From Gillisia hiemivivida (lineage in GTDB: Bacteria > Bacteroidota > Bacteroidia > Flavobacteriales > Flavobacteriaceae), in NCBI RefSeq assembly GCF_007997295.1, contig NZ_VORY01000010.1, positions 42,018-106,017 of the forward strand: a stretch of DNA of 64,000 nt, in the 5' to 3' direction. Every line of letters starts with the position of its first letter. Position 1 is the stretch's first letter. The notes under the pieces were generated by a model, which was not told the DNA's origin, ran no database searches, and worked only from the letters and a program-made list of their open reading frames with translations. The translations under genes were made by a program, and so were the position numbers. Of this stretch, positions 1-9,035 are shown one piece after another.

Positions 1-1
1 T

Positions 2-253
2 TTGGAGCTTTTAAAACTTTGTGAGCCGGGCGCTATTGAAAAAGTGCGCTATTTAGTGAAATCTAAAGAATTCACTTTCGAAATAGATGAATTTTTTGGA
101 AGTAATCAAGGGCTAGTTATAGCGGAAATTGAATTGCTTTCTGAAGAGGACATTTTTGAAAAACCTAATTGGTTAGGCGAGGAAGTAACAGGGAATAACA
201 ACTATTATAACTCTCAACTTTGCATCAATCCCTACAAGAACTGGAAAAAATAG
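2..253 (+). CDS. CYTH-domain triphosphatase, C-terminal part
   Basis: This is the C-terminal 83 residues of a gene that begins before the window, so no start codon should be assigned here. The run EIDEFFGSNQGLVIAEIEL, followed by PNWLGEEVTG and a YYNSQL...NPYKNW tail, matches the end of the CYTH superfamily (inorganic triphosphatases and class IV adenylate cyclases). It resembles the bacterial tunnel triphosphatases of about 155 residues. The alternating EIE residues are typical metal-binding acidic residues of the tunnel. The family hydrolyses inorganic triphosphate or related substrates in the cytoplasm; the substrate here is inferred, not seen. It converges with the RND efflux operon, with a bidirectional hairpin between them. 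Confidence 0.8.
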   Translation: MELLKLCEPGAIEKVRYLVKSKEFTFEIDEFFGSNQGLVIAEIELLSEEDIFEKPNWLGEEVTGNNNYYNSQLCINPYKNWKK

Positions 254-289
254 AAATGCAGCCTTGGTGGACTGCCAAAGGCGGAAAAT

Positions 290-328
290 TCCTTCATTGA
301 GGGTTTAATTCCCCCAAGGCTCTTGATT
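290..328 (+). repeat. Short copy of dispersed repeat R1
   Basis: A 39-base copy of a repeat that recurs in the window (8891, 15333, 31573, 42590, 54613). It has the conserved left end (CATTGAGGGTTTAATTCCCC) and right end (CTCTTGATT) but lacks the roughly 90-base middle. It lies 37 bases after the stop of the CYTH gene and reads in the same direction. Confidence 0.6.
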
Positions 329-330
329 AA

Positions 331-367
331 AACATCCCGAAGGCTTTAAAACTTTCGGGATGCTTTT
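331..367. terminator. Bidirectional terminator between convergent genes
   Basis: A 9-bp perfect stem CATCCCGAA/TTCGGGATG encloses a 12-base loop. It is followed by CTTTT on the plus strand and TTTT on the minus strand, and sits between the convergent CYTH gene and the outer-membrane factor gene. Confidence 0.6.
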
Positions 368-388
368 CAACTAACAACTAATTAATTT

Positions 389-1795
389 TTATCTCCATCC
401 ACCACCTAGGGCTCTATAAAGATCAACCACAGATTTTAACTGATTGAATCTGGCATTAACAAGATCTAGCTGAGAGCTCAAGGCATTCTCTCTAGCCGTT
501 AATACTTCCAGATAATTAGCATAACCATTTTTGAGTAATTCTTCAGAATATACGGTAGCATCAGAATATGCCTGGAATTCCATAGATTTCACTTCTATCT
601 TATCTGTACTTGCTTTGTAATTATACAAGGCATCAGAAACCTCTTTTCCCGCAATTAACAGTGATTTTTCAAAATTAAGAGCCGCCTGTTCTTTTTGAGA
701 TTGTGCTACTTCAAATTGGGTTCTGATCTTTCTTCCGTTAAGAATTGGCTGGGTTAAAGAACCAATAAGAGTTGCAAAAAGAGAATTCACACTAAAAAGT
801 TTATCTATATCTAAACTTTGAAATCCACCATTAGCAGTTAAGCTTAAAGAAGGATAGAAATTACTTCTCGCCACATTGGTAAGCTCAAAGGCATTTACCA
901 AATTATACTCTGCAGCAACAAGATCTGGTCTATTTTTCAATAATTGCATTGGAACACCAACTTCAAGATCTGTGGTGATCTCCTGATCATTAAGAACTCC
1001 TCTTTGAATATTTTGAGGCGCTTCACCTAGAAGAATAGAAAGTGAATTCTCCAACAATCTAATTTCGTTTTTGATATCTATCAAAATAGCTTTTGCAGTG
1101 TAAACTTGAGCTTCTGTTTGTTTCACTCCAACTTCAGTCAAATTACCAGCTTCTTTTAAAGCCTGAGTGGTTTCTAAACCTTTTTTCCTTGTCTCTATTG
1201 TAGTTTCTGTGATCCTCTTTTGTTCATCTAAAGCCAATAATTGATAATAACTAGTGGCAATATTGGCAATTAACCTGGTCTTTATTGCTTGATGTGCCGC
1301 AACACTTTGAAGATAGGAAGCCTCAAATGCTCGTTTATTACTTCTTATTTTTCCCCAGATATCTGCCTCCCAGGAAAGGTTTCCGGTTGCTTCATATTGG
1401 GTAATACTTCCATCGAAAAAAGAGCCAAACTGACTGTTTTTAGACAGGATTTGATGATTTACACTTGTCCCCAATCCTAAAGTTGGAAGGTATCCGGCTT
1501 TTCCCTGCTTTACATAAGCCTCTGCGGCTAATATTTGCTGAATCGCAATACGCACATCCAAGTTATTCTGAAGTCCTTTCTCTATGTAAGAATCCAAGAC
1601 AGGATCTTTAAACATTTCTCTCCAAGAAACCTCAGCCATATTCAGGCTATCTTGAGGTAACTCATCTGTTCTATATAGATTTTCCTGCGGAACAACGCTC
1701 TCTGGCCGCTTGTAATCTTTAGCTACAAAACAAGATTGTAAGCTTAGGGCAAGCATCCCAAGAATTAAGAATTTTGATTTATATAAGATTTTCAT
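389..1795 (-). CDS. RND efflux outer-membrane factor lipoprotein (TolC/NodT family)
   Basis: This is the outer-membrane channel of a tripartite efflux pump. From ATG 1795 the protein is 468 residues and opens with a short signal sequence ending in the lipobox LQSC, so it should be lipid-anchored. Two outer-membrane efflux repeats follow, with the usual long helical stretches (EAYVKQGKAGYLPTLGLG, and NRPDLVAAEYNLVNAFELTN in the second half) and the C-terminal LYRALGGGW ending seen in OprM/NodT proteins. An in-frame GTG at 1825 would overlap the pump's stop codon and lengthen the signal peptide unnaturally, so I prefer 1795, 22 bases after that stop. It is the last gene of the regulator-adaptor-pump-channel operon. 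The exported compounds cannot be inferred. Confidence 0.93.
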   Translation of the reverse strand: MKILYKSKFLILGMLALSLQSCFVAKDYKRPESVVPQENLYRTDELPQDSLNMAEVSWREMFKDPVLDSYIEKGLQNNLDVRIAIQQILAAEAYVKQGKAGYLPTLGLGTSVNHQILSKNSQFGSFFDGSITQYEATGNLSWEADIWGKIRSNKRAFEASYLQSVAAHQAIKTRLIANIATSYYQLLALDEQKRITETTIETRKKGLETTQALKEAGNLTEVGVKQTEAQVYTAKAILIDIKNEIRLLENSLSILLGEAPQNIQRGVLNDQEITTDLEVGVPMQLLKNRPDLVAAEYNLVNAFELTNVARSNFYPSLSLTANGGFQSLDIDKLFSVNSLFATLIGSLTQPILNGRKIRTQFEVAQSQKEQAALNFEKSLLIAGKEVSDALYNYKASTDKIEVKSMEFQAYSDATVYSEELLKNGYANYLEVLTARENALSSQLDLVNARFNQLKSVVDLYRALGGGWR

Positions 1796-1817
1796 TGTAT
1801 TAAATTTCTTGTTCAGA

Positions 1818-4800
1818 TTATTCACTCTCTATTGTATCTGGCTCCGGTTTTTTACCAACTTTTTCCTGTAACCATTGGAAAAACATAAATAAAATTGGAA
1901 TAACAAACACCCCGGTTATAGTTCCTATCAATAGTCCACCAACAGCACCTGTACCAATAGAACGGTTACCTTGCGCTCCAACACCGTTGGCTAAAACCAA
2001 TGGCGTCAAACCAAGAATAAAGGCGAAAGAGGTCATTAAAATAGGTCTCAAACGTGCTTTTGCACCATCTATAGCAGCATCTACAATAGATTCTCCATTC
2101 TTTCTTCGCTGTATAGCAAACTCCACGATTAGAATGGCATTTTTGGCAAGTAGTCCTATCAGCATTATCAAAGCGATCTGGAAATATATATTGTTCTCCA
2201 AACCAGTAAGCTTTGTAGTGAGATATGCTCCAAAAACCCCTAGTGGTAATGAGAAAAGAACCGAAAGTGGCAATAAATAACTTTCATATTGTGCAGCTAG
2301 TAAGAAATATACAAATATGATTGAGAGAATAAAGATCGTTGTGGTTTGATTTCCCGCACTAACTTCTTCACGCGTTAATCCAGAGTATGCAGTACTATAA
2401 TTGCTAGGTAATGTTTTAGCCACTTCCTCTATTGCAGCAATTGCATCTCCAGAGCTATATCCTGGATTTACAGCTCCAGTAAGGGTTGTAGAGTTGAACA
2501 AGTTGAACCTTGTAACAGATTGCGGACCATATACTCGTTTTAGAGTCATAAACTCGGTGATTGGTGCCATTTCACCGCTTTCAGTTCTAACATATAGCTC
2601 ATTAAGTGCATCTTTGGTAGCTCTATCTTCTGGTAAAGATTGAATGTATACGCGGTATTGTTTACCAAACCTCGAAAAGTCTGAAGCATAAACTCCACCA
2701 ATATATCCTTGTAACGTAGAGAAAATACTGCTAATTGGAACTCCAAACTTCTTCGCCACCGGAACATTTAGTTCTATCTCGTATTGAGGATAGCTGGTGT
2801 TGAAGGAAGATTGCGCATATTGTATTTCCGGTCTTGCAGTTAATTTTTGCTTGAATTCCTGATTCACTTTATCTAATTCTTCAAAACTAGATCCAGATCT
2901 ATCTAACAAGTTCACCGTAAAACCAGAGGAGTTACCAAACCCGGGAATACTTGGAGGCGAGAAGAATATAACGTTCGCTTCAGGTATAGTAGCTGCAATC
3001 CCGAATAATTTTCCGGTTACGGCTTCGATAGACTGGCTATCATCTTCACGCTCATCCCAATCATTCAACTTTATAAACCCAAGACCATAATTACTTCCAG
3101 CTCCACTAATTAAACTTCTACCGTTAATAACAGATGCTCCTTTAACTTCTGGAAGTTGAGAGATCTTTTCGTAAAGTTTTTGATTCACCTCATCGGTTCT
3201 ATCAAGAGAAGCACCCGCAGGAAGCTCTACGTTCATAAATATAATTCCCCGATCTTCGTCTGGTACAAATCCTGTTGGTGTTGTAGAAGAAGCCCACCAG
3301 ATCCCTCCAACAGCAATTAGGAGAATTACGGGAGTGATCCATTTATGTTTGAATAAGAAGCCTAATGATTGTCCATATCTGTGGATGGTAGCATTAAATC
3401 CGCGGTTAAATCCAGTATAAAAACGTTGAAGAAAATTCTTTTTCTCTTTTCCTTTTTGCTTCTTTTCGTGTGGTTTTAATAACAAAGCACAAAGCGCAGG
3501 ACTTAAGGTTAAAGCGTTTATTGCAGAAATTATAATGGCTATAATGAGAGTTACTCCAAATTGCTCATAGAAAACTCCAGTTGGTCCTTTAATAAAAGTA
3601 ACCGGAATAAATACAGCTGCCATTACTAAGGTAATAGAAATAATAGCTCCAGATATATCATCCATAGCATTTACGGTAGCCTTTTTAACATCATTGGCAC
3701 CTTCATCAATTTTAGCGTGAACGGCCTCCACCACCACAATGGCATCATCTACCACAATACCAATGGCTAATACTAATGCGAAAAGCGTAAGAAGGTTAAT
3801 GGAGTATCCAAAGAGGTTCAAGAAAAAGAATGTTCCAATAATAGATACAGGAACTGCAATAGCAGGAATAAGCGTAGATCTAAAATCCTGAAGGAATATG
3901 AACACTACAAGAAATACAAGTAGAAACGCTTCCATTAATGTAGTTACTACTTTTTCAATAGAGGCATTCAAAAAGTTATTGGTATCGTAAGGAATAAAAA
4001 TTTCTATTCCATCTGGAAGATCTTTTTCTATAAGTTCCAGTTGTACTTTAATCGTAATAATAATTTCTTGTGCATTAGATCCTTTTGTTTGGAAGATCCC
4101 CATGTTTACTGCCGGATATCCATTAGTGGTAGAACCACCATCATAAGACTGTGCATCTAGTTCAATTTCAGCAACATCTTTCAGCCTTAAAAACTGCCCG
4201 TCTCCTAATGCTTTAATTACAATGTTACTATATTGATCTTCTGTCTTAAATCTTCCGCTATATGTAATAGTGTAAGAAAAGGTTTCTCCGTTATTTTCAC
4301 CTAAAGAACCCGCTGCAGCTTCTAAACTTTGTTCTCTTAGCGCTGCGGTTATATCTGAGGGAATAAGATTATAAGCTTTCAATTTTTCTGGCTGTAACCA
4401 AATTCTCATCGCGTAATCTTTCCCTCCAAATACGGAGACATTACCAACTCCATTCACCCTCTGGATCTCTGGAATCACATTTATTTTAAGGTAATTCTGA
4501 ATAAAAGTGTCATCGTAATCTGGATTGGTGCTAAAAAATGAAAGATACATCAACGCACTGGTTTGCTGCTTCTGTGTGGTTACCCCGGTTTGTTTTACCT
4601 CTGCCGGTAATAATGGATTGGCTCTTGCTACACGGTTCTGTACGTTTACCGCGGCAATATCTGGATCTACATTTTGGTCAAAATATACAGTGATAGAAGC
4701 AGTACCATTATTGGTGGCAGTAGAGGTTATATAGGTCATTCCCTCCACCCCATTAATTTGCTCTTCTATAGGTACAATTACACTTTCCAGAATAGTTTCT

Positions 4801-4961
4801 GCACTGGCGCCCGGGTAAGCAGTACTTACCGTAATAGTTGGGGGTGCAATATCTGGGTATTGAGTAATAGGCAGATTTGTTAACCCTAGGATTCCTAGTA
4901 TTACAATAATAATGGAAACTACCGTTGAGAGAACCGGACGTTCAATAAATTTTTTAATCAT
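1818..4961 (-). CDS. RND efflux pump, hydrophobe/amphiphile (AcrB/MexB) family
   Basis: The inner-membrane, proton-driven pump of the tripartite system, 1047 residues and so full length for the HAE1 family. It begins with MIKKFIERPVLSTVVSIII, the typical cytoplasmic start and first membrane helix. It carries the twin aspartates of the proton relay (IVVDDAIVVVEA, around residues 400-412) and the matching lysine in GLLAKNAILIVEFA near residue 939. Two large periplasmic porter domains sit between helix blocks. The C-terminus is short and charged. It lies between the adaptor gene (21-base gap) and the channel gene, so the three are surely co-transcribed. Substrates are unknown; drugs, detergents or lipids are usual for the family. 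Confidence 0.96.
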   Translation of the reverse strand: MIKKFIERPVLSTVVSIIIVILGILGLTNLPITQYPDIAPPTITVSTAYPGASAETILESVIVPIEEQINGVEGMTYITSTATNNGTASITVYFDQNVDPDIAAVNVQNRVARANPLLPAEVKQTGVTTQKQQTSALMYLSFFSTNPDYDDTFIQNYLKINVIPEIQRVNGVGNVSVFGGKDYAMRIWLQPEKLKAYNLIPSDITAALREQSLEAAAGSLGENNGETFSYTITYSGRFKTEDQYSNIVIKALGDGQFLRLKDVAEIELDAQSYDGGSTTNGYPAVNMGIFQTKGSNAQEIIITIKVQLELIEKDLPDGIEIFIPYDTNNFLNASIEKVVTTLMEAFLLVFLVVFIFLQDFRSTLIPAIAVPVSIIGTFFFLNLFGYSINLLTLFALVLAIGIVVDDAIVVVEAVHAKIDEGANDVKKATVNAMDDISGAIISITLVMAAVFIPVTFIKGPTGVFYEQFGVTLIIAIIISAINALTLSPALCALLLKPHEKKQKGKEKKNFLQRFYTGFNRGFNATIHRYGQSLGFLFKHKWITPVILLIAVGGIWWASSTTPTGFVPDEDRGIIFMNVELPAGASLDRTDEVNQKLYEKISQLPEVKGASVINGRSLISGAGSNYGLGFIKLNDWDEREDDSQSIEAVTGKLFGIAATIPEANVIFFSPPSIPGFGNSSGFTVNLLDRSGSSFEELDKVNQEFKQKLTARPEIQYAQSSFNTSYPQYEIELNVPVAKKFGVPISSIFSTLQGYIGGVYASDFSRFGKQYRVYIQSLPEDRATKDALNELYVRTESGEMAPITEFMTLKRVYGPQSVTRFNLFNSTTLTGAVNPGYSSGDAIAAIEEVAKTLPSNYSTAYSGLTREEVSAGNQTTTIFILSIIFVYFLLAAQYESYLLPLSVLFSLPLGVFGAYLTTKLTGLENNIYFQIALIMLIGLLAKNAILIVEFAIQRRKNGESIVDAAIDGAKARLRPILMTSFAFILGLTPLVLANGVGAQGNRSIGTGAVGGLLIGTITGVFVIPILFMFFQWLQEKVGKKPEPDTIESE

Positions 4962-4982
4962 GATATTTTCTTTCTTCTCTGG

Positions 4983-6107
4983 TTAGTTAAATACTTTCTC
5001 CAGGGGTTTTGCAACAGAATCAAATGCAACCGGTTGCGGACTTATTCTTGTACCACTTCTTAATTTATCTGTTCCTTTTGCAACCACACTATCTCCTTGT
5101 TCTACTCCAGATTCAATAACATAAAGATTGTCAACTTTAGCCTTTACCTTAACAATAGAAGAAACTACAGAATCATTATTCTGTAATTTAAACACCAGTG
5201 TATTTCCTTGTTGCTCGTAAGTGGATTCTTGTGAAATAACTAAAACATCTTTATATGTTTTAGGGATTTCTAGTATAGCACTATTGCCGTTGGTTAATAA
5301 TCTTGAAGGATTATCGAAAATAGCTCTAAAGGAAATAGACCCTGTATTGGGATTGATCACAGAGTTGATGGTTTGTATCTTTCCTTCTTGATCATAAAGA
5401 CTTCCATTAGCAAGTTTCAATCGTACTGCCGGAATATTATCTATTTTATCTTGAATAGTAGTTCCCTCTGCATCTTGAATAAAATCTAAATAATCTGATT
5501 CATTCATAGAGAAATAGGCGTATACTTTACTAATGTCTGAAACGGTGGTTAGTGGTTCTTGATCTGAAGCGCTAATTAAAGCTCCTTCCCTTTTACGTAT
5601 TGCACCTACATAACCGTCTACTGGGCTTTTTATATTTGCATATCCAATATTTGCCAGGATGCTATTATAACCACTTTGTGCTTGTTGAAGTTTTGCTTTA
5701 GCAGTTTCTAATTGAACAGAACTTATAATGTTCTTTTCTACCAGAGGCTTCAGTTTATCCACCTCAACTTGTGCGGCATTTACATTTGCCTTAGCAGCAG
5801 CAGCATCTTGAGATAAAGATTGAGTTTCTAGTTTAAATAATATCTGTCCTGCTTTTACTTGTTCACCTTCATCTACCAAGACTTTAGTGATATAACCTGA
5901 AACTTTTGCTCTTACCTCACTATTCACAATTCCTTCTATACTTGCAGGGTAAGTAGTAAATCCAGTAACTGTTTTTGTGGGCACTTCATAAACAGGATAG
6001 GGCTTTGGTTGTGCAGCCTGAGCAGCATTCTGATCTTTTCCTTCTCCGCAGGAGGCAAGAGATATTAATCCTATGGATACAATTAATAATTTTAGAATAT
6101 TCTTCAT
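4983..6107 (-). CDS. RND efflux periplasmic adaptor (AcrA/HlyD family) lipoprotein
   Basis: The membrane fusion protein linking pump and channel, 374 residues. The N-terminus is a lipoprotein signal (LISLASCGEGK), with Cys near residue 20 as the anchor. A biotinyl-lipoyl-like segment (VRAKVSGYITKVLVDEGEQV...GQILFKLE), a coiled-coil hairpin rich in Ala, Gln and Lys, a second lipoyl half (IKSPVDGYVGAIRKREGALI) and beta-barrel/membrane-proximal domains follow in the standard order. It is the second gene of the operon, 37 bases after the regulator. Length and domain order are normal for AcrA-type adaptors. Confidence 0.95.
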   Translation of the reverse strand: MKNILKLLIVSIGLISLASCGEGKDQNAAQAAQPKPYPVYEVPTKTVTGFTTYPASIEGIVNSEVRAKVSGYITKVLVDEGEQVKAGQILFKLETQSLSQDAAAAKANVNAAQVEVDKLKPLVEKNIISSVQLETAKAKLQQAQSGYNSILANIGYANIKSPVDGYVGAIRKREGALISASDQEPLTTVSDISKVYAYFSMNESDYLDFIQDAEGTTIQDKIDNIPAVRLKLANGSLYDQEGKIQTINSVINPNTGSISFRAIFDNPSRLLTNGNSAILEIPKTYKDVLVISQESTYEQQGNTLVFKLQNNDSVVSSIVKVKAKVDNLYVIESGVEQGDSVVAKGTDKLRSGTRISPQPVAFDSVAKPLEKVFN

Positions 6108-6144
6108 GATGTCTTTATTTGATAGGCGTAATAGGATGATTAGA

Positions 6145-6633
6145 TTATAATTCTGCGATATTTTTCTTCAACTTGTTAACAGCATTGCTTACTTCTTCCA
6201 GAAATAAAAGATAGTTTTCATGAAAATGAAGATCAAACTCCTCAGCGTCTACAGTGTTTTGGCTATTGGCTTCTTTTTTATATTCAATAATATCTGAGTG
6301 GATATCATGCTGCATATTCCACTTCGCCAGCATTTCATTCATAACTTGAAGAAGTCTATTTGGAGCAACATTGAAATAGCGTTTTCTATCTCCCGGTTTG
6401 GTAAAATAGCTTACTCTGCCAGATGCTTGCAGCGTATTTAAATGTGTACAGATAGTGCTTTTGCTGGCATTAAGGTCTTTTACTAAGTTTTCGAAAGTAA
6501 TACCACCTTTTCCGGTAATGATTAGAGTTGAGAAAATTCTAGCTTCCAGCGGAGCCATATTGTCTTCATTCTCAATAAAAACGCCTAATCTTTCTACCAG
6601 CTTATTTTTCCTTTCTATTAATTCCTTTTGCAT
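6145..6633 (-). CDS. GbsR/MarR-type winged-helix transcriptional regulator
   Basis: A 162-residue regulator at the head of the efflux operon. A winged helix-turn-helix covers roughly residues 20-95: GGITFENLVKDLNASKSTIC is the recognition region and VSYFTKPGDRKRYF the wing. A helical C-terminal dimerisation tail follows. This organisation fits the GbsR branch of MarR-like proteins, which commonly repress neighbouring efflux genes. A palindrome overlaps its own promoter (see 6651-6682), which suggests autorepression with relief by a pump substrate. The ligand is unknown. The family call is firm; the role as a local repressor is inferred from position. Confidence 0.88.
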   Translation of the reverse strand: MQKELIERKNKLVERLGVFIENEDNMAPLEARIFSTLIITGKGGITFENLVKDLNASKSTICTHLNTLQASGRVSYFTKPGDRKRYFNVAPNRLLQVMNEMLAKWNMQHDIHSDIIEYKKEANSQNTVDAEEFDLHFHENYLLFLEEVSNAVNKLKKNIAEL

Positions 6634-6650
6634 TTCTAAAATTTGAAATG

Positions 6651-6682
6651 CAAAATTAGTATTAGTTCGGTAAAATACGAAC
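6651..6682 (-). promoter_or_regulatory. Promoter and candidate operator of the efflux operon
   Basis: On the minus strand, TAATTTTG (6658-6651) matches the Bacteroidetes -7 element TAnnTTTG and lies 17 bases before the regulator's ATG. Nineteen bases upstream sits TTCG in the -33 position, which is part of an inverted repeat GTTCG-N8-CGAAC (6682-6665). A palindrome over the -33 region is where an autoregulating MarR/GbsR protein would be expected to bind. The motif match is seen; the binding is inferred. Confidence 0.5.
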
Positions 6683-6722
6683 CAATCAAAACTAAGATTT
6701 TGTTAAATACTTTAGGGGAATA

Positions 6723-7556
6723 TTATCTGGTCTTTAAAATATCTAAATCTGAAGATTTAATTACATACCCAAGTCTCACCATACTGGTATATTTATTATA
6801 ATCTATAAGACTTTCTGCATACCCGGCAAACCATTCCAACATAAGGTATTGGTTCCCGGAATTATTGAATAGTTTGTAGTAGATTCTTGAGCTTACAGAT
6901 CCTTTCCAATCTTTTAAGCCCTTTCTCACAGTAACACTCGCAATCAAGCGGTTTGCAAGAATTGTTTGTTCAACCTTAACTTCTCCTAAGCCTACATAAT
7001 CTAGTAAATCTGGGTGATTTTCGGTGTAGGCAAAAGGTAGCCAAGCTTTGGCGCTCAAAATAGTGCGTCTCCCTAATGGAGTATGGAACACCCCTGTAAT
7101 TCTATTCCAACTTCTACTATCTAAACTATCTCTTCCATTGGACTCATGCTCAAATTTCAATTCTGCTAGACCGAATATATATCCTTCTCTATTAAAAACT
7201 GGCTTTCCCACACCAACACCTGGATTAAAATTAATCTCCTCAAAAGGACTAGAGTCTCGATACACATTCCAAAATGCTTTTTGGGTATAAGTAACAAATA
7301 AGTAACTATTTAGCGGTAAAGTAGCCCTGCTTACCATTTGTTTGAAGCTAATTTGATACTTGATATCGGAATTGTCTTTTGTGATCGTATTGTTTGTTGG
7401 CACTCCGCTTATAAAAAAATTATCCTGATGACTAGAAAATGAAGGCAATGCATGAATGGTATCATTAACTTGTTCTCTCGTTAAACGCTGACCAAATGTT
7501 GAGGTTTGGTTAAGAAATGCTGTAAGGATAAAGCAAGTAAAAAGTATACTTTTCAT
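6723..7556 (-). CDS. pldA: Outer-membrane phospholipase A (OMPLA/PldA family)
   Basis: A 277-residue protein with an N-terminal signal peptide (ends near TSTFGQ), predicted to be a 12-strand outer-membrane barrel. The diagnostic PldA pattern is present: YTQKAFWN and SPFEEINFNPG in the first half, then FEHESNGRDSL and SRSWNR. These hold the catalytic His and Ser of the HxSNG motif and the Asn of the SRSWN motif. PldA hydrolyses phospholipids that have moved to the outer leaflet, keeping the membrane asymmetric. The size is typical. It is a separate minus-strand gene upstream of the efflux operon, with a 166-base gap that contains the efflux promoter. Confidence 0.85.
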   Translation of the reverse strand: MKSILFTCFILTAFLNQTSTFGQRLTREQVNDTIHALPSFSSHQDNFFISGVPTNNTITKDNSDIKYQISFKQMVSRATLPLNSYLFVTYTQKAFWNVYRDSSPFEEINFNPGVGVGKPVFNREGYIFGLAELKFEHESNGRDSLDSRSWNRITGVFHTPLGRRTILSAKAWLPFAYTENHPDLLDYVGLGEVKVEQTILANRLIASVTVRKGLKDWKGSVSSRIYYKLFNNSGNQYLMLEWFAGYAESLIDYNKYTSMVRLGYVIKSSDLDILKTR

Positions 7557-7663
7557 AATAAGGATATTGATGCAATAAATGCGCGAAATTTTCAGTCGGC
7601 AAAGATACTTTTAACTTTCTAAGTAAGCTATAGACTCCCAATTCTTCTTAGTTAATTAAAGCA

Positions 7664-7691
7664 TAAAAAAAGCTCCAAATAATTGGAGCTT
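7664..7691 (-). terminator. Rho-independent terminator after the isoaspartyl peptidase gene
   Basis: A 9-bp perfect stem AAGCTCCAA/TTGGAGCTT with a 4-base loop is followed on the minus strand by seven T. It starts 23 bases after the stop codon at 7714. Confidence 0.85.
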
Positions 7692-7713
7692 AAATTGTTA
7701 TATCGATTTGTGC

Positions 7714-8817
7714 TTACTTATTTACTTCTTCGAGATTTTCATTTTCTTTGTAGATCCCTATCGTTAAATCTCCTTTTTTATTCATTGCAGCTCGATACAT
7801 TCCCGCAGAATTAAATTCCATAGCAATATTCCCTTTATTATCTATGGCAATAATTCCACCTTCGCCTCCTAGCTCAGTTAATTTTCCTTGGATCACCTTT
7901 CTGGCTGCTTCTTCTAAGCTCATTTTTTTGTATTCCATCATGGCTGAGATATCGTAGGCTACAACTCCTCTCATAAAATATTCTCCCCAACCAGTTCCAG
8001 AAACAGCACAAGTAGCGTTATTTGCATAGGTACCCGCACCAATAATTGGCACATCTCCTATACGATTCCATTTTTTGTTGGTCATCCCACCGGTGGAAGT
8101 TCCTGCGGCGATATTACCGTTCTTGTCTAAAGCGACACAACCCACCGTTCCAAACTTGGATTCTTTAATATATGGATCGTAAAATGCAGTTCTGTTATCT
8201 GTGCTGTCTGCTTTCATTTTTTCAGCTTCTTTTACTCTTTGAAGCGATTGAAATCTGTTTTCTGTATAGAAATAAGAAGGATCTACAATTTCTAACTCGC
8301 GTTCCTTTGCAAATTGCTCGGCTCCTTTTCCGGAAAGAAGCACATGTGGTGAATTCTCCATTACCTGAAAAGCAAGATTAATAGGGTTTTTCACAGTGGT
8401 TACACCTGCTACAGCTCCAGCATTCAGGGTTTCCCCATCCATAATAGCAGCGTCCATTTCATTGGTTTCCTGATTGGTGAAAACGGCTCCTTTCCCTGCG
8501 TTAAAAAGCGGGGAATCTTCCATGATATTAATTGTGCGTTGAATGGCATCTATAGAAGTCCCTCCATTTGCAAGAATTTCGTGACCTGCTCTTACCGCCT
8601 CTTCTAAAACAGCTTTATAGGCAGTTTCCAAAGAATCGGACATGTTTTCTTTTAAAATAGTTCCTGCGCCTCCGTGAATCGCGATTCCAAAATTATCGGC
8701 TTCTACTTTGTCTGAAGTGGTTTTTTTCTGAGGTTTATCTATTGGTTTTCTTTCTTCGGAAGCATTGTTACACGCTAAACAAAGCGTAATAGAAAGAAGA
8801 AGTAGTATTTTTTTCAT
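7714..8817 (-). CDS. Isoaspartyl peptidase / plant-type L-asparaginase (Ntn hydrolase), lipoprotein
   Basis: A 367-residue precursor of the type-2 asparaginase family, which self-cleaves into two subunits and removes isoaspartyl residues or deamidates asparagine. The N-terminus has a lipobox (LCLACNNASEE), so the mature enzyme should be anchored in the cell envelope rather than cytoplasmic. FGIAIHGGAGTI starts the alpha subunit. The autocleavage site and nucleophile Thr lie in KFGTVGCVALD, followed by AGTSTGGMTNKKWNRIGDVP and GAGTYANN, which bind substrate. The GTGWGEYF stretch is also conserved in the family. It is a single-gene unit with its own terminator. A periplasmic version may serve recycling of damaged peptides; that role is inferred. 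Confidence 0.92.
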   Translation of the reverse strand: MKKILLLLSITLCLACNNASEERKPIDKPQKKTTSDKVEADNFGIAIHGGAGTILKENMSDSLETAYKAVLEEAVRAGHEILANGGTSIDAIQRTINIMEDSPLFNAGKGAVFTNQETNEMDAAIMDGETLNAGAVAGVTTVKNPINLAFQVMENSPHVLLSGKGAEQFAKERELEIVDPSYFYTENRFQSLQRVKEAEKMKADSTDNRTAFYDPYIKESKFGTVGCVALDKNGNIAAGTSTGGMTNKKWNRIGDVPIIGAGTYANNATCAVSGTGWGEYFMRGVVAYDISAMMEYKKMSLEEAARKVIQGKLTELGGEGGIIAIDNKGNIAMEFNSAGMYRAAMNKKGDLTIGIYKENENLEEVNK

Positions 8818-8890
8818 AAATTTTGGGTGTTGAGATGTTTGAAATAAAAGTACTAAAATTATAAACAGTTTTGAAGTTGATTTATTTTAA

Positions 8891-9017
8891 TTCCTCATTG
8901 AGGGTTTAATTCCCCCGAGGCGTGCCCGAAAAGAATTTCATTCATGCGGGCTTGCCTCGAATTTTTAAAAGTATTTTTCAATTAATACCTCTTATGTTTG
9001 CCCCGAGGTTCTTGATT
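8891..9017 (+). repeat. Dispersed repeat R1, long copy
   Basis: A 127-base intergenic repeat from CCTCATTGAGGGTTTAATTC to CCCCGAGGTTCTTGATT, with an internal stem from GCCCG..CGGGC and a GCCTCGAATTTTTAAAAGTA segment. The best-matching copy is at 31573-31710. It fills the first half of the 388-base gap between the asparaginase and dioxygenase genes. Confidence 0.7.
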
Positions 9018-9035
9018 CATATGATTGTGTCTTTT

